In this document: piece by piece, positions 22,001 to 29,252 of the stretch
Layout of the letters: each line of letters opens with the position of its first letter
How positions within the stretch are numbered: the stretch's first letter is position 1
NCBI GenBank assembly: GCA_004194705.1
Contig: SADC01000886.1
Span: forward strand, 992,001 to 1,056,000
Length of the DNA: 64,000 nucleotides
Direction: 5' to 3'
Source of the DNA: Ditylenchus dipsaci
Lineage: Eukaryota; Nematoda; Chromadorea; Rhabditida; Anguinidae
Notes under the pieces: generated by a model
Databases searched by the model: none
The model's input: only the letters and a program-made list of their open reading frames with translations
Told to the model about the DNA's origin: nothing
Translations under genes and position numbers: made by a program

Positions 22001-22372
22001 AACGACTGAATCGTTTCTCTGGTGAATGTTGATTTGAACATCTTTTAGCTCATTGACTCTATCGAGCGATTCTACATTTGAACCAAAATCTGCTTCAGAT
22101 CTACGCAAGGCAGGTGGTGTAATTGGTTTGAAGGAGTTATGCAAAGACAGTGGTTTAGAAGAGTAGAGGTGCCAATCACTGGGATGCATTGCAGCAAAAT
22201 CGTTGCTGTCATTCAGCAAGCTTTTTCTCTGCAGATTATTTTGAACTTGTGCGTTGATGGAGCTAAATGGTGTTTTCTTGCAGAACTGCTTCTGTTGAAA
22301 TGGCAGATTGTCGTAATGGGGGGAGTTAGGAGGCTGGCTTATCCACCCAGAATTGCTGGTTACGCTACTCAT
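1..22372 (-). CDS. DOCK-D (zizimin, DOCK9/10/11-like) Rho-family GEF, 3' part cut by window
   Basis: DOCK-D proteins activate Cdc42/Rac-type GTPases: PH and DHR-1 bind membrane lipids and DHR-2 exchanges nucleotide. I placed 28 exons (minus, 5'->3'): 22372-21894, 21519-21435, 21390-21274, 20520-20353, 20311-20159, 20089-19926, 13823-13709, 13239-13133, 13083-12971, 11050-10461, 9611-9197, 8119-7857, 7783-7490, 7443-7285, 7229-7150, 6799-6688, 6608-6512, 3890-3740, 3691-3572, 3435-3289, 3234-3151, 3098-2868, 2817-2633, 2581-2310, 2212-1495, 1026-883, 829-692, 620-1. Most junctions have GT-AG ends and matching phase. Domain order, including the PH domain that DOCK-A/B/C lack, fits DOCK-D. About 2,100 codons are present; roughly the last 400 (most of DHR-2) are missing. 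At least eight conserved frames are broken by one apparent missing base, which I read as assembly error. Family assignment is firm; some exon ends are approximate. Confidence 0.9.
1495..2212 (-). CDS. DOCK-D exon 25
   Basis: Two overlapping open frames together encode one conserved stretch. The first reads [13 protein letters not shown], a Ser/Thr-rich loop, then [20 protein letters not shown]. The frame then shifts near 1916 into [20 protein letters not shown], and later [20 protein letters not shown]. These match the SLL.CYLYIVK.., ILILLEVCLFHFRYMGKR and TEVSLTVLDTISFFTQ blocks of DOCK-D. One missing G near the Trp codon explains the shift. The acceptor phase from exon 24 also disagrees by one base. 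Confidence 0.8.
2310..3890 (-). CDS. DOCK-D exons 18-24: armadillo-like middle region
   Basis: Seven exons separated by 47-136 bp introns. Landmarks: [39 protein letters not shown] (the YSWFFFEIIAKSMA block), [16 protein letters not shown] (GQRFPETYHHVLHSL), [13 protein letters not shown] (SRNVNYSLASFLK), LCGHEHWLP (ICNHEHYIPLNLP), [17 protein letters not shown] and [11 protein letters not shown] (LLIKHAFDTRY), then [17 protein letters not shown]. These are diagnostic for DOCK-D/C proteins and closest to DOCK-D. One frame break lies near 3038 inside the GHEHW.. motif, in a run of C. Confidence 0.9.
4110..5620. mobile_element. Inverted-repeat element with tandem GAAAGGTCCCCGCC arms, in DOCK intron 17
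   Basis: Left end (about 4138-4240) holds four copies of a 14-15 bp unit, GAAAGGTCCCCGCC, followed by AATATTCAATTTTCAC. The right end (about 5530-5620) is its inverse with two units. Inside is a further inverted pair (about 4727-4793 against 5216-5280) around the core ATGCTGAAGATGGTTTGATA, plus CCAAGTGG/CCACTTGG palindromes. The same core recurs at 17600-17780 and 18475-18700. No coding potential seen. Confidence 0.75.
5955..6393. repeat. Long foldback (about 2 x 200 bp arms) in DOCK intron 17
   Basis: The left end GGCCTCAAACACAATGAGGA is mirrored by TCCTCATTGTGTTTGAGGCC at the right end. The intervening arms, including TCCGCCAAGACTCCTGACC and its inverse at the centre (about 6150-6200), are nearly complementary throughout. 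There is no open frame. It is the size expected for a MITE-like foldback. Confidence 0.85.
6512..6799 (-). CDS. DOCK-D exons 16-17: start of helical middle region
   Basis: Exon 6799-6688 restores a Phe codon with the preceding exon and reads [17 protein letters not shown], matching TQDLHVHKFFHHCQLIQ in DOCK-D. Exon 6608-6512 reads [20 protein letters not shown] and ends in phase 2; joined to exon 18 at 3890 it restores a Ser codon. The acceptor phase between exons 16 and 17 does not fit the GTATCT donor at 6687; an alternative donor (GTGATG, near 6730) or one missing base would repair it. The 2.6 kb intron that follows contains two inverted-repeat elements. Confidence 0.7.
7150..8119 (-). CDS. 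DOCK-D exons 12-15: DHR-1 (C2-like) lipid-binding domain
   Basis: Exons 8119-7857, 7783-7490, 7443-7285 and 7229-7150 encode the DHR-1 domain. Landmarks are [20 protein letters not shown] (YVYPL.L.YD.QK), [11 protein letters not shown] (ARNIAVCVEF), [16 protein letters not shown] (NP.FYDEIKIELP), HHLLFTF-like [23 protein letters not shown] (ETPVGFAWVPL) and [13 protein letters not shown]-1 binds phosphoinositides in relatives. Introns here are 46-73 bp, with matching phases. The last exon reads [20 protein letters not shown], matching the [20 protein letters not shown] block that closes the domain. Confidence 0.9.
8271..8691. mobile_element. CAGTCAAACCTC element (pogo/Tc1-like MITE), copy 1
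   Basis: Terminal inverted repeats CAGTCAAACCTCTCTACTAT and its inverse at 8672-8691. Almost the whole element is self-complementary about 8470, where there is a GTTTTTGCTTTTTTAGAAG palindrome. A near-identical full copy lies at 49884-50309 and a right half at 29075-29252. CAGT ends and TA-type insertion (clear for copy 2) are typical of Tc1/mariner-pogo non-autonomous elements. It sits in the intron between DOCK exons 11 and 12. Confidence 0.85.
9197..9611 (-). CDS. DOCK-D exon 11: segment leading into DHR-1
   Basis: Intact 138-codon exon. It reads [16 protein letters not shown], then [17 protein letters not shown] and [19 protein letters not shown]. These align with the DOCK-D signatures NPHPEIFLVARIEKVLQ, the LGQYRMPFAWAARPVF block, and the ..EDILKLL.EYK.PEK.. 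region. It ends in phase 1 at GTAAGT (donor 9196), and the next exon starts TG, restoring a Met codon. Confidence 0.9.
9716..10235. repeat. Foldback, 2 x 250 bp arms, in DOCK intron 10
   Basis: The outer repeat AACTGGTGTAACAAAA...CCCGGACAAG is mirrored by CTTGTCCGGGAAATTTTGTTACACCAGTT at the right end. The arms are almost fully complementary, with a short loop at about 9968. No coding sequence; the 83-codon open frame on one arm is incidental. Confidence 0.85.
10461..11050 (-). CDS. DOCK-D exon 10: N-terminal beta-rich region before DHR-1
   Basis: The exon opens [20 protein letters not shown], a disordered piece. It continues with [13 protein letters not shown]...[18 protein letters not shown] and [10 protein letters not shown]. 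These match the DOCK-D segment with IEPFFVTLALFD and the .KISADFHVDLN motif. Three frame breaks are seen, near 10908, 10655 and 10546; each needs one added base to keep the motifs in a single frame. Large plus-strand open frames over this interval are antisense shadows. Confidence 0.8.
11163..11389. repeat. Small TTAA/AGGGGC-ended element (decayed)
   Basis: The left end reads GTTAAAGGGGCATTACATAA with GGCGTTACGCG; the right end has GTAACGCGCTGG and TGCCCCTTCAA. The AGGGGCAT termini next to TTAA resemble the ends of the 40583-42466 element and a fragment at 42672-42720. Only partial inverted repeats remain. Confidence 0.45.
11603..12624. mobile_element. Element with tRNA-like terminal repeats, enclosing a GTCGAG-armed foldback
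   Basis: The left end (11603-11690) carries GGAGGAAACTTTATATA, a decayed box A, a box B-like TGTTCGACTACC and GGGTGCA. The right end (about 12560-12624) is its inverse with GGTTCGAAGGTTCAAATCC read on the minus strand. A half copy lies at 44640-44790. Nested inside, 12050-12458 is a foldback whose arms begin with GTCGAGGTCGAGGTCGAG repeats. It occupies the intron between DOCK exons 9 and 10. Confidence 0.7.
12050..12458. repeat. Foldback with (GTCGAG)n arms, copy 1
   Basis: The left arm starts ATAGGCTAGTCGAGGTCGAG and the right arm ends CTCGACTCGCCTATGTGAGC. Between them TGTTTTCTCAACCTTTTTGG and its inverse pair. A second cluster of GTCGAGGTC units lies in the centre at about 12240-12290. 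Related hexamer-armed foldbacks occur at 16848-17548 and 57046-57268. Confidence 0.8.
12971..13239 (-). CDS. DOCK-D exons 8-9: linker after PH domain
   Basis: Exon 13239-13133 encodes a Ser/Ala/Thr-rich stretch ([19 protein letters not shown]). Exon 13083-12971 encodes [20 protein letters not shown] and then [15 protein letters not shown], resembling the ..R..LF.LDPELE.. linker of DOCK-D proteins. The 49 bp intron between them has consensus ends, but the reading phase does not match by one base, another likely single-base loss. Exon 9 ends in phase 0, matching the start of exon 10 at 11050. Confidence 0.65.
13339..13570. mobile_element. TA-flanked CAGTCGAGTCTCG MITE
   Basis: TA|CAGTCGAGTCTCGATGTAAC at the left and GAACTCGAGAGGCGACTG|TA at the right. 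CAGT ends between TA dinucleotides indicate a Tc1/mariner-pogo-type insertion. It lies in the intron between the second PH exon and exon 8 of the DOCK gene. Confidence 0.7.
13709..13823 (-). CDS. DOCK-D exon 7: C-terminal half of PH domain
   Basis: Begins in phase 0 after AATTTAG and reads [20 protein letters not shown] then [15 protein letters not shown]. This is the last strand plus the amphipathic C-terminal helix of a PH domain, with the near-invariant Trp. It ends in phase 1 (AAAG|GTAGGT), and the next exon (13239) opens with AA, restoring a Glu codon. This match of phase and fold supports joining it to exon 6 across the 6.1 kb intron. Confidence 0.8.
13929..14128. mobile_element. TTAA-flanked MITE, ACCATACTTGTTGATG family
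   Basis: TTAA on both sides (13929-13932, 14125-14128). The termini read AAGACCATACTTGTTGATGC and its inverse, and the subterminal CAAATGCGCGCGG..ACACTTCTC is mirrored. The same ends recur at 28216 and 46558-46892. TTAA target sites are characteristic of piggyBac-type transposition; no transposase is present. Confidence 0.75.
14235..14745. repeat. Foldback with tandem GTGCCTTGTTTTTGGCTGAAAA arms
   Basis: About three units of a 20-22 bp repeat at 14328-14392 are mirrored at 14612-14690. Outer arms contain TTTTGTCCCC.TTTTTGCAG-type sequence and a short palindrome ACGAATTACGTAATTCGT. The same TTGTCCCCTTTTGTGCA motif forms a separate palindrome at 19340-19405. A box B-like GGTTCAAATTC occurs at 14766. 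Confidence 0.65.
15017..15584. mobile_element. TACCGTATTTCCTCT element with tandem AATAAGCGCC units
   Basis: The left terminus TACCGTATTTCCTCTGATAA and right terminus TTATTAGAGGTAATACGGTA are inverse. Next to each end are direct repeats of a 15-17 bp unit, CTCTAATAAGCGCCCC (about three at the left, three at 15470-15530). Related ends are seen at 3942, 19545-19728 and 43573. Its right edge abuts the next element at 15585. Confidence 0.75.
15585..16777. mobile_element. 1.2 kb TA-flanked foldback, CAGTAGCGGAAAAAAGTATTG ends
   Basis: TA|CAGTAGCGGAAAAAAG at the left and CTTTTTTCCGCTACTG|TA at the right, both TA dinucleotides present. The arms are about 570 bp each and nearly perfectly complementary; the spacer (about 16155-16205) is only about 50 bp. 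CAGT ends and TA targets fit Tc1/mariner. The arms carry no transposase motif. Confidence 0.9.
16848..17548. repeat. Foldback with (GTCGAG)n arms, copy 2
   Basis: The left arm GTTCTCACAGTGAGCGGATG is followed by GGTCGAGGTCGAGG-type hexamer runs; the right arm has ATCGACCTCGACCTGCACGC and CGCTCACTGTGAGAAC. GTTCTCACAATG punctuates the hexamer runs. Unit composition drifts (GTCGAT, GTGTAG, GTAGAG), as expected for expanding and mutating tandem arms. Confidence 0.8.
17600..17785. repeat. GCATGCTGAAGATGG inverted repeat
   Basis: CATGCTGAAGATGGTTTGAT at 17610 is inverted at 17745 (ATCAGACCATCTTCAGCATG), followed by a GGTCCAGAAA tail. The same core occurs at 4760-5270 and 18475-18700, often beside CCAAGTGGTCGNCCACTTGG palindromes at 5308, 18300, 18410 and 18705. 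Confidence 0.7.
17834..19122. mobile_element. 1.3 kb foldback with seven 15-bp units in each arm
   Basis: The left arm (17857-17965) has seven GAATTCATCCTC units with GGT-type spacers; the right arm (18983-19093) has seven GAGGATGAATTC units with ACC-type spacers. Both are bounded inside by a GACAAAAAGGAGG box or its inverse and outside by CTAGCGGG/CTAGAGCC. The arms match unit for unit, except that the variant spacers of units 4 and 5 are swapped. The core contains GCATGCTGAAGATGG repeats and a box B-like AGTTCGAGTCCCAC at 18770. Confidence 0.85.
19543..19728. repeat. Short CCGTATTTTTCTAATAAA element
   Basis: The left end TCGTATTTTTCTAATAAAGT and the right end TATTATAGAGAATACGGTA are imperfect inverses. 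Internally GGCATG..GCTCTAT units repeat. It appears to be a diverged member of the group at 15017-15584. Confidence 0.5.
19926..20089 (-). CDS. DOCK-D exon 6: first half of PH domain
   Basis: Reads [17 protein letters not shown] and then, after an apparent one-base frameshift near 20038, IEILKQPN...[21 protein letters not shown]. The basic K(K)RY.. start and the following strands match the FKRRYF.L..... core of DOCK-D PH domains. It ends in phase 0 at a canonical GTGAAA donor. The other half of the same domain lies 6.1 kb away (13823-13709), so the fold is split by a very long intron that is full of foldback elements. Confidence 0.75.
20159..20520 (-). CDS. DOCK-D exons 4-5: region between N-terminal block and PH domain
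   Basis: Exon 20520-20353 ends [13 protein letters not shown], matching the family block that reads approximately VNYKYEDFSGDFR just before the PH domain. A 41 bp intron separates it from exon 20311-20159, which contains acidic linker and then [11 protein letters not shown], the first beta strand of the PH domain (K.GWL in relatives). The donor of exon 5 is uncertain: GTGGAC at 20158 or GTGCGG about 15 bases further on; the second would add VDNFR, which better suits a PH strand. Confidence 0.75.
21274..22372 (-). CDS. DOCK-D exons 1-3: N-terminal extension and DOCK-D signature
   Basis: Exon 22372-21894 encodes about 159 residues, polar and low in complexity (Ser, Asn, Arg-rich, basic C-terminal end), with no recognisable domain; it is an N-terminal extension relative to vertebrate DOCK9-11. 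Its ATG follows directly on TTTATAG, so it could be a trans-splice acceptor, or the exon could be internal. The exon ends in phase 2 and joins 21519-21435, which reads [19 protein letters not shown], the hallmark start of DOCK-D proteins (KFTK..SKPG..AELR). A 44 bp intron then leads to 21390-21274, which reads [11 protein letters not shown] and ends [10 protein letters not shown], the conserved LDYE..V..R and LL.FP.DDI block. All three exons are intact. Confidence 0.85.
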
Positions 22373-25300
22373 CTATAAAGTATTGGTTCTGCAATGACGA
22401 CTGGCCATTTATACAGCGGAAGATAAGTGAAAGTAATAATATGACAAACTTTAACAGAAATAAATAATGGTTTGCAATATTTTTACATGGAAAACGTCAT
22501 GCCATATTTATTTTAAGAAAATCGGACCCTATACTTCGAGGACCTATATGTAGTCCAAAATCAATTTTTTATAATCTGTTAATTGAGTTTTTATAACTAA
22601 ACGAGCTCCGCACGTATTCTGTTTAACTGTTGCCAAAAGTCAGGAGATCGACGTTTTCGATTCTAATGATATTAAAATTAATCCTTACTATATGAAATAC
22701 GGTTAATAGAATTTAGCCATTAGAATAAGAATGTTGCTCATAGAAATTCTCGAAATTTCGCCGAACCTAATCGCAATTCACATTTTGGTCAGGTGATTAG
22801 AAACTAGACGAAAAATGTCGAAAAAAGCAATACAATGAATGATAAGAAAAAGATATAAAACAAAAGTTTAATTCACTGGTTAACCCCAAAACAATGCACG
22901 AAATAATTATACATAGTGGACTAAGTATTCCAGCCAATTTGATATTCCTAGACCTTTTTTTGATCACAAGAAAGCAAATTATGGCTTATGCAAGAGCCCT
23001 GAATATGCGTATTCGTCTGACACCAAAAGGAACATTTTATGGAACATTTTATTCAACCTTAGTGCTGTATGACATACAATCTATCGAAATTTTGACTACT
23101 AATCTCAGTATGGTACTAAAAAATGTCATGTTTGCTTTGAATGAGAGTATTTCAACGTTAATGTCTTACAAAAGGTTTCTTTCAGTGTCAAACGAAACCG
23201 CAGATTCAGAGCTATCGAATAAGCCATAGTTGGCTTACTCGGAGCTTAAAAAAATAAAGTCATTTTGTGTGTCAATGCTCCAAAATTCCATTTATAAACA
23301 CTAATTTTTCTTATCATTTTGTAGCGCTGAATCTCTACTTTGCTGCAATACCGCAGAAAATTAGGTGTAAAAACAAGCGGTGAAACCTACGAGGCACGTC
23401 ACAAGTTTATCTGAAGAGACATGCAAATAACGGCAGGGTCTAACGAAAAATTTCGATTCGTTTTAATCAAATTTGTACCAAATTTTATACTGTCGACTTT
23501 ATACCGCTTTTATAAATAAGGCAGAAAACTTTCAAAAATATCCAAGAGCAGGCATGTAGAAAGCATGAGAGAAAGGAAAACCCTCCTGGTTTCCGCCATG
23601 ATTTTTGGGTTGCGTATGGGCATGCCACTTTAAATGTTAAGCTAGAACCCAAAAGATATCTATCAGGTTTACCATCTACCCAATTTGACCAGTAACGAGT
23701 TTGAGAATGAGAGGTGATTTCGGGTCACTTTTCGAAAATTCCGAGTATGAGGAGACTAAAATGTATTCAGATTTTAATTAAAATATTCTAATGACCCATA
23801 AAATGTGTGCTTGCGTCGTTTAATCGAAGAATATGTTCAATATGTCCAATATGTTAATAGGACTTTTGACTGTAAAATATGGTTGGTGTTGATGGACAAA
23901 ATTGCAATAAAAAGTGAATAACTTTGAATAACTACCAACAAAAGAAAAAGCAAAAAAAATCGTCAGAAATTAGCTAAAAAAACTTGTTAAATTAGACGGA
24001 AAAATCTATGAGAAACAAATTTATGTTTTTCCAACAGCATTCGTCAGAATCTCGTGCCTTCAGAACAACAACAACAAAAAATATCACAACAAATGGACTG
24101 AACGTGAGTAAGGCATAATTTATGGTTATCTTATTGGTTGCTTTTTGGCACAAGTTTTAGGAGTAGGAAATGTCCTTTGAGTTCGGCTATTCCCTATGGA
24201 TTCGAGGGCACGCTTGAAAATATTGGAGTAAAAGTAGGGATATAAGCAGTGAGTTATTTGAAATAATAGAGCAGATTTCAAATTGTTGGCGCCACTGTCA
24301 GAAAGTCACCAAAAAAGTTGATAAAGAATCACCACTTTCTCTTGTGAAAAACCTTCGATGGTCAACAAAAGAGTTGGGAGCTGCATTTGATGAAAAACGG
24401 TAGCAGTCAGAGTTTTATGGTGGCCCATCAATCTATATTAAAATCCAGGGGTATCTAACAAGTTACTATTCTAAAATTTGGAGACCCATCAAATAAAAGA
24501 TGCTTGCCCTTATGCTAGCCACCTTTGGTCGGTACCCAGGCTAGCCTTATTTCATAGGCTTGACTGTACCATATTTTTTCCAAAAAGCTAGCTTATTTTC
24601 AATATTTCAAATTTGCTAAACCTTGCATAATTAACTTGGCAACGAAAGAGAAGAAGGTAAGGTAGTTTGTGAAAATATTGAAAATGTGACAGTTTGGCCA
24701 CAAAAAGGGAAGAGAAATAAAATTGAGTAATCAGGTGGTTAGATCTAGAGCTAGCCAGCGTGCCAAAGTGGGTTGCGTCTGAGTCATGGCCTTTGAAAAG
24801 AACAAAAAGCATATGCAACTGATAGCAAACACATGATTGGCTTTTGGCAGATTGCTATTAATGCCGAAAATTGAGCACGTTCAGATAAGAAGTTTTGCTT
24901 TGTTTATTAGCATTGATTGTTGTTAATGGCTTTTAGGATGCCGCAATGAACTGTTAAAAAGGGAACCAAGATAGAAGAAAGACTTTTTTGTTAGTTTCGT
25001 GATCAGATTTTGGAATAGTTGTATTTTTGATAGAAAGAATGATGAAAAAACATTCGCAATATTCGCAAAAGAAGACTTGATTTGAATATAATTTTTTATA
25101 AAATGAAATATAACTAATATAAAATTTGCCAAGATTTTAGGAAAAAAATCTCTTAGCATAGAATTTTTTTCAAAAGTCTTGAGTATAAAAGCTAGGGGAA
25201 ATTTATCAAAAGCGAAATTTCTCGAACATTTGCTAGTGACCGAAACTCTCGTATTTTTGGGAAATTTTGATTTTTTCAAATGGACTCAGTTCTTGTAATC

Positions 25301-25577
25301 ATCTATAGTATAAATACTGGTTTTAAAGATTTCTGTGTCTAATTTAAATCACAAGAAAATTGCTTTATATTGCAAGTAATTTCAGTGGTTGTATCCATAC
25401 GGTGTGATAGAGCGTAGTCTCAAACTACTGGTCAGTAATTAGTAATTATTCTCAAGTCATATGCACTGGAAATAAGGCCGAAGATTTAATGAGAAAATTT
25501 TAAACGTGCTAAATATAGACAAAGCCTAATTCAGACAGTTTATTTTTGACCTAAAATGTGATCATTTGTCCAATCCC
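22373..25577. other. Upstream region of DOCK gene; no supported gene
   Basis: AT-rich sequence without a convincing exon. A 111-codon open frame (22894-23229) has no splice support or recognisable motif. A fragment GGTGATTTCGGGTCACTTTT at 23710 matches the interior of the 4110-5620 element. A promoter for the DOCK gene may lie here but cannot be pinpointed. Confidence 0.4.
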
Positions 25578-26056
25578 TACCTGTCCACCGTCAAAAAGTG
25601 GCGCAAAAAACTTTTGCCCCTCTTCACTCTGGAAGTCTCTTTGTCAATTCCGTTCTTCAATGCTCTATGCTGACTGTCCTCCACCTCCCATCTATATTCC
25701 TCAACTGGCTCCTCACAACTTATCCAGGAGCTCTTGCATTTAGCTAATCTTAACCTTCTTCTCCACTCTTTGCTACCTGTCCCACAGTTCCACTGGTCAA
25801 AAGTGGTGGACCGGGACAGACTATTGCTTGATCCAGCTGCTCGGTCGGTATCAGGGGTAAGCAACTGGTCATTAGCGGCTGAGGATGAGCTGAAGAAGTT
25901 GCGGCAGCTCAAGGAAAGAGATTTGGACTCACAGAAGCCTGAGGAGTGGGAGTTAAGGGTTAGGGTATTGGGTGGTGCGATAGTTAATGGAGTGGTCAGC
26001 GAGGATTTGCAGGAGTTGAACGAACAGGAAGATGAAGAGGCAGGTGAACTCTCCAT
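25578..26056 (-). CDS. Candidate exon, Ser-rich then basic, unknown gene
   Basis: A 159-codon open frame starting at an ATG and ending at a consensus donor (GACAG|GTAGGG at 25578). The first half is Ser/Thr-rich (SSSSCSFNSCKSSL) and the end is charged (RVKRGKSFLRHFLTVDR). An overlapping plus-strand frame (25734-26060) has acidic coiled-coil-like content but runs into a stop upstream. I prefer the minus strand for the uninterrupted frame and donor, but the strand is not certain. The donor phase (2) does not fit the DOCK exon at 22372, so it may belong to another gene. Confidence 0.4.
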
Positions 26057-26159
26057 TTAGACATAGGGTCGGAATAGGCTAGAGGTTTAATTTATTCAGT
26101 TTGTCATTATAGGGCTAAAAATAGTTGAAAGATTTTGAAAACAAAGAAAATTAGTGTGC

Positions 26160-26248
26160 AGTCGACTATTTATAAACAGCACCCCAGAGGATCACCCTGG
26201 GTGTCAGTTTATCGAGAGGGTGCTGGTTTATAGAGAGTTGACTTTTAT
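26160..26248. repeat. Tiny decayed CAGTCGACT element
   Basis: CAGTCGACTATTTATAAACA at the left and TTTATAGAGAGTTGACT at the right, with GGTGTCAGTTTATCGAGAGG inside. It resembles the 35087-35270 element (units around AGTTTATCGAGAG) in shortened form. Confidence 0.5.
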
Positions 26249-26739
26249 TAAGATGGAAAAAAGAAAATCAAAAAACACTTTTTAATAAAGACTATTGAAA
26301 AATTGTAGCCATGTAAATACTAAAAGCTTCAAAAATATATAGAAAAATACATACGTTTTTAATAACATAAACATATCAGATTGTACAATAAGTTCGCTTG
26401 GGTTATGAGTATAAAGTCTCAAAAGTATTGGGTATTTTTTGAAAATTTTGTGTACGTAGCCCATTGCCCGGTCGATTCCCGATTTTTTTCGGAAATCTCT
26501 ACAAAATATTATTTTGAGAACGCAGCAAGTTTATTTTTTACTGTTATCTCATTTCTATTCAAAAGAAAATGGTTTATAGGGCGGAACAAGAAAAATTTCA
26601 AAAAATTAGAGATTCAGACAACTTTTGCGTGAATTTTCAAAAAATACCCAATACTTTGAGACACCCTGTATTAACTTCTCTTTAATTTTTTGTTTTTGAT
26701 CATGGTCAAAAATCTAAAGAAGCATTAGTGATGTCTGCT

Positions 26740-27306
26740 TTTTTTTCTTCATGATTGACAGTGCTGAAGTAGCTAGGCAGCTGGAGGAAGTCTTCGAAAA
26801 TCAGTAATGACTGAATCGGCTAAACAGCCATGACAAGGGTGTGGATGACCAGGAGGAAGGGCATAGCATCGTCAGACTTCGAGCTCTTTTGTTAGCAGCA
26901 TAATCACTTTAAGTAAAACAAGAAAAGGAGAGCATAATGATTTCATCAAGCAGTTCTTTGAGTTCAAGTCTTCTGGCTTCTTTGTCAATGGGTTCACGGA
27001 TGGAAGACAGTGATGAAATACGATAGAGACAAGTGGTTTTTTTTGTTAAATTGGGGATAGACCTTAGGTGGGAAACTACGACAACACTTAAAAAAGTTTA
27101 AAAAGAAAGTCTTGAAAAATTTCAAAATCTTTGTTTGGTAAACAAATAGATAAAGGGCTAACTAATAATTTGTTCATAACAAACTTCATTTTCATTAAGT
27201 AACTCTGAGGCACTTTTGGGTCTCTCTGCAAAGGATTACATGAGTAGTAGGCCAGCTGCTGCATAAAAACTATAGCAGCATTAGTCAGACAGTCAGGGTA
27301 GCGCAC
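26740..27306 (-). CDS. Candidate exons of an unrecognised minus-strand gene
   Basis: Three protein-like segments in order: YPDCLTNAAIVFMQQLAYYS (27303-27180), TTCLYRISSLSSIREPIDKE continuing ARRLELKELLDEII (27035-26940), and SKSDDAMPFLLVIHTLVMAV then PIQSLLIFEDFLQLPSYFST (26890-26745). The last has a stop codon between its two halves. Splice sites are weak. The composition is like a helical domain, but no family was recognised. It could be a decayed gene or one with base errors. Confidence 0.3.
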
Positions 27307-27804
27307 AAGCTGGCATCCATCTGGAGTGTATGTGGAACGGCTGCCGCCAAACTATTAGCTAGACGGCCAGCTTGTGCGCCAGCGAAAAAATATCTGTGTA
27401 AAGGGGTTGCACATTCACTCGCACAGACATGTTTATAGCACCCACTTTTATATACATAGAAATAAAGTGGAACAAAAGAGGTTTGGTTGGCCGGTGGGGC
27501 TTGCTCTAGAAAAGGTTTCTCGCGGCTTACCAAACACTTTTGTTCTTAGATTTTTTTAAAGTAAAAAAAATTGTGTGTTTGGGTTTGAAGTGAAAAATGG
27601 AAACAGAGTTGTATTAGACATGCAAGAAAGTTCAATTTGAAAAAATTCAAGAAATATGAAAAGCTAAAATGCAATAAAAAAAAATACAGTCAGATTATTA
27701 ATATTTCACATTAATCTCATTGAAATGTCATTTTTAATTTGCTTCTACAAGTTGTTCCTTAATTATGCAAAACAAGCACAAATAAATTATTATGAATTGT
27801 GAAC

Positions 27805-28216
27805 ACTTGAAAGCCGGTTTGTGCTAATGGGAGTGTTTGTTCAGAATTTCGTGCTGAACAAGATAGGAGAAAAAAATATCTGAAATTTATACGATTTATT
27901 TTACGTATTTGTAGTTGTAGTCGTCCCACTTTGAGTTGTTTTGTAGTTTGATTGCAAATTTTAAGCTGAAAACAAATTTGTGTAGCTAAAGTGCTTAATA
28001 GCTAAAGTAGTGCAGAATTCACCAGGCTTTCAAATAAATACAAGCTTATTTGGAAGGATGCCGTGTAACATGCAAAATATTAGCATTGACGATTTCAACT
28101 ATGAATACGTCAAATAAATCGCAAAAAAGAACTTTTTCAGAGAATTTTTTTCTCGTATCTTGTTCAGCAGAAAATTCTGAACAAAACGCTCCCATTAGCA
28201 CAAACCGGCTTTTAAG
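27805..28216. repeat. Foldback, GCCGGTTTGTGCTAATGGGAG ends
   Basis: AAGCCGGTTTGTGCTAATGG at 27813 is inverted at 28187-28212. TTTGTTCAGAATTTCGTGCTGAACAAGATA is also mirrored. It directly abuts a TTAA-flanked ACCATACTTGTTGATG terminus at 28216. Confidence 0.7.
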
Positions 28217-28500
28217 TGTTAAAGGACCATACTTGTTGATGCAAATGAGAATTTGACAAATTCAAATGCGCGCGGGACACTTCTCTTTTGTCTTTTGTTC
28301 AGCATGGTTGATTTACTCAAGAAACTGTTTTTTGATTATCACAATCACCGTCAAATTTCAGAATCCGCTCGAGACAAAAATATTTGAAATTTGAAAAAAT
28401 TTGAAATTAAATATTTTTTGTCTCGAGCGGAATTCGAAATTTCATTGATTGTGATAATCAAAGGACAGTTTCTCAAGTAAAGCGACCATGCTGAACACGA
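28216..28500. repeat. TTAA-family left end joined to a second foldback
   Basis: TTAAAGGACCATACTTGTTG with CAAATGCGCGCGGGACACTT is followed by a separate foldback (about 28303-28500). That foldback is built on GTTCAGCATGGTTGATTTAC and CTCGAGACAAAAATATTTGA, with their inverses. No matching right TTAA end for the first terminus was found, so one element appears to have truncated the other. Confidence 0.55.
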
Positions 28501-29074
28501 ATCAGGGGTCAGAATTTCAGATTTACGTAGCGAAATTGAAGTTTCGGGTCAAGATGCATTTTGGTATATACTTTTGAACGTTTGCTAAACACTCAAAAAG
28601 CTTGGTTGCAGATTACTTTGAAGCACTACCTGGTGCAGTTATTCTTGCTCTGTCGAATATTATCAATCATAAACTAAAAAAACGGCGTTTCCACACTTTT
28701 TGTACATATTTTTGTATGAACAACGTTTTTGAAAATAAAAACAATTATTTCTTCAAGGTAAAGCTTTTCATTGGCTTGTCGTAAATACTTCAACGATATG
28801 TAATTTGAAAGCTCGCAATCTGTGCTTTCTTTTGCACATGAAATTAAATGAATATATTAAAACAGTGGCATGTTTTACCTCTTTGAAGTGGCATAGGCAA
28901 ACATCGTGACATTGACTGTTCACAAAGGCCACTGACCACCGTAGAGTTACTTTTTTTCATTTTTTTTTCCTATCTTGCTCAGCGTGAAATTCTGCACAAG
29001 GACATACCATCAGGACGTACAGCCGTTCCCGTGTTAAATAGGGTTTTACCTTTTTAGACAAAAACATTTAGTTT

Positions 29075-29252
29075 TATAAAAAACGATCGGCAAAATCGGA
29101 ATCCTCACGATATTTGGGACCAGACTAAAAACAGAACTAGCAAAAGACTTCAAAAATCAGGTTTAAAAAAAGTGTCGGACCCTAGGTGGAAACGAACTTC
29201 TAAACTTAAATTTATGTTACCTAGAGTTACTTTATGTAGAGAGTCGACTGTA
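29075..29252. repeat. Right half of the CAGTCAAACCTC element
   Basis: AACGATCGGCAAAATCGGAA, then GATATTTGGGACCAGACT and AAAGTGTCGGACCC, match the right arms of 8271-8691 and 49884-50309. It ends AGAGAGTCGACTGTA, showing that the terminus has diverged from the full copies. Confidence 0.7.

Noticed and set aside
1..22372. DOCK locus as a pseudogene
   Set aside because: All breaks are single-base and motif-preserving, and splice sites and phases are intact across 28 exons, so sequence error is more likely.
1..22372. Assignment to the DOCK-C (DOCK6/7/8) subfamily
   Set aside because: Considered first from the C2 motifs, but the PH domain and the KFT..KPG..RE and LDYE blocks are specific to DOCK-D.
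25734..26060. Plus-strand frame with acidic, coiled-coil-like content
   Set aside because: The opposite strand has a longer uninterrupted frame ending at a consensus donor; the plus frame meets a stop upstream. Not fully excluded.
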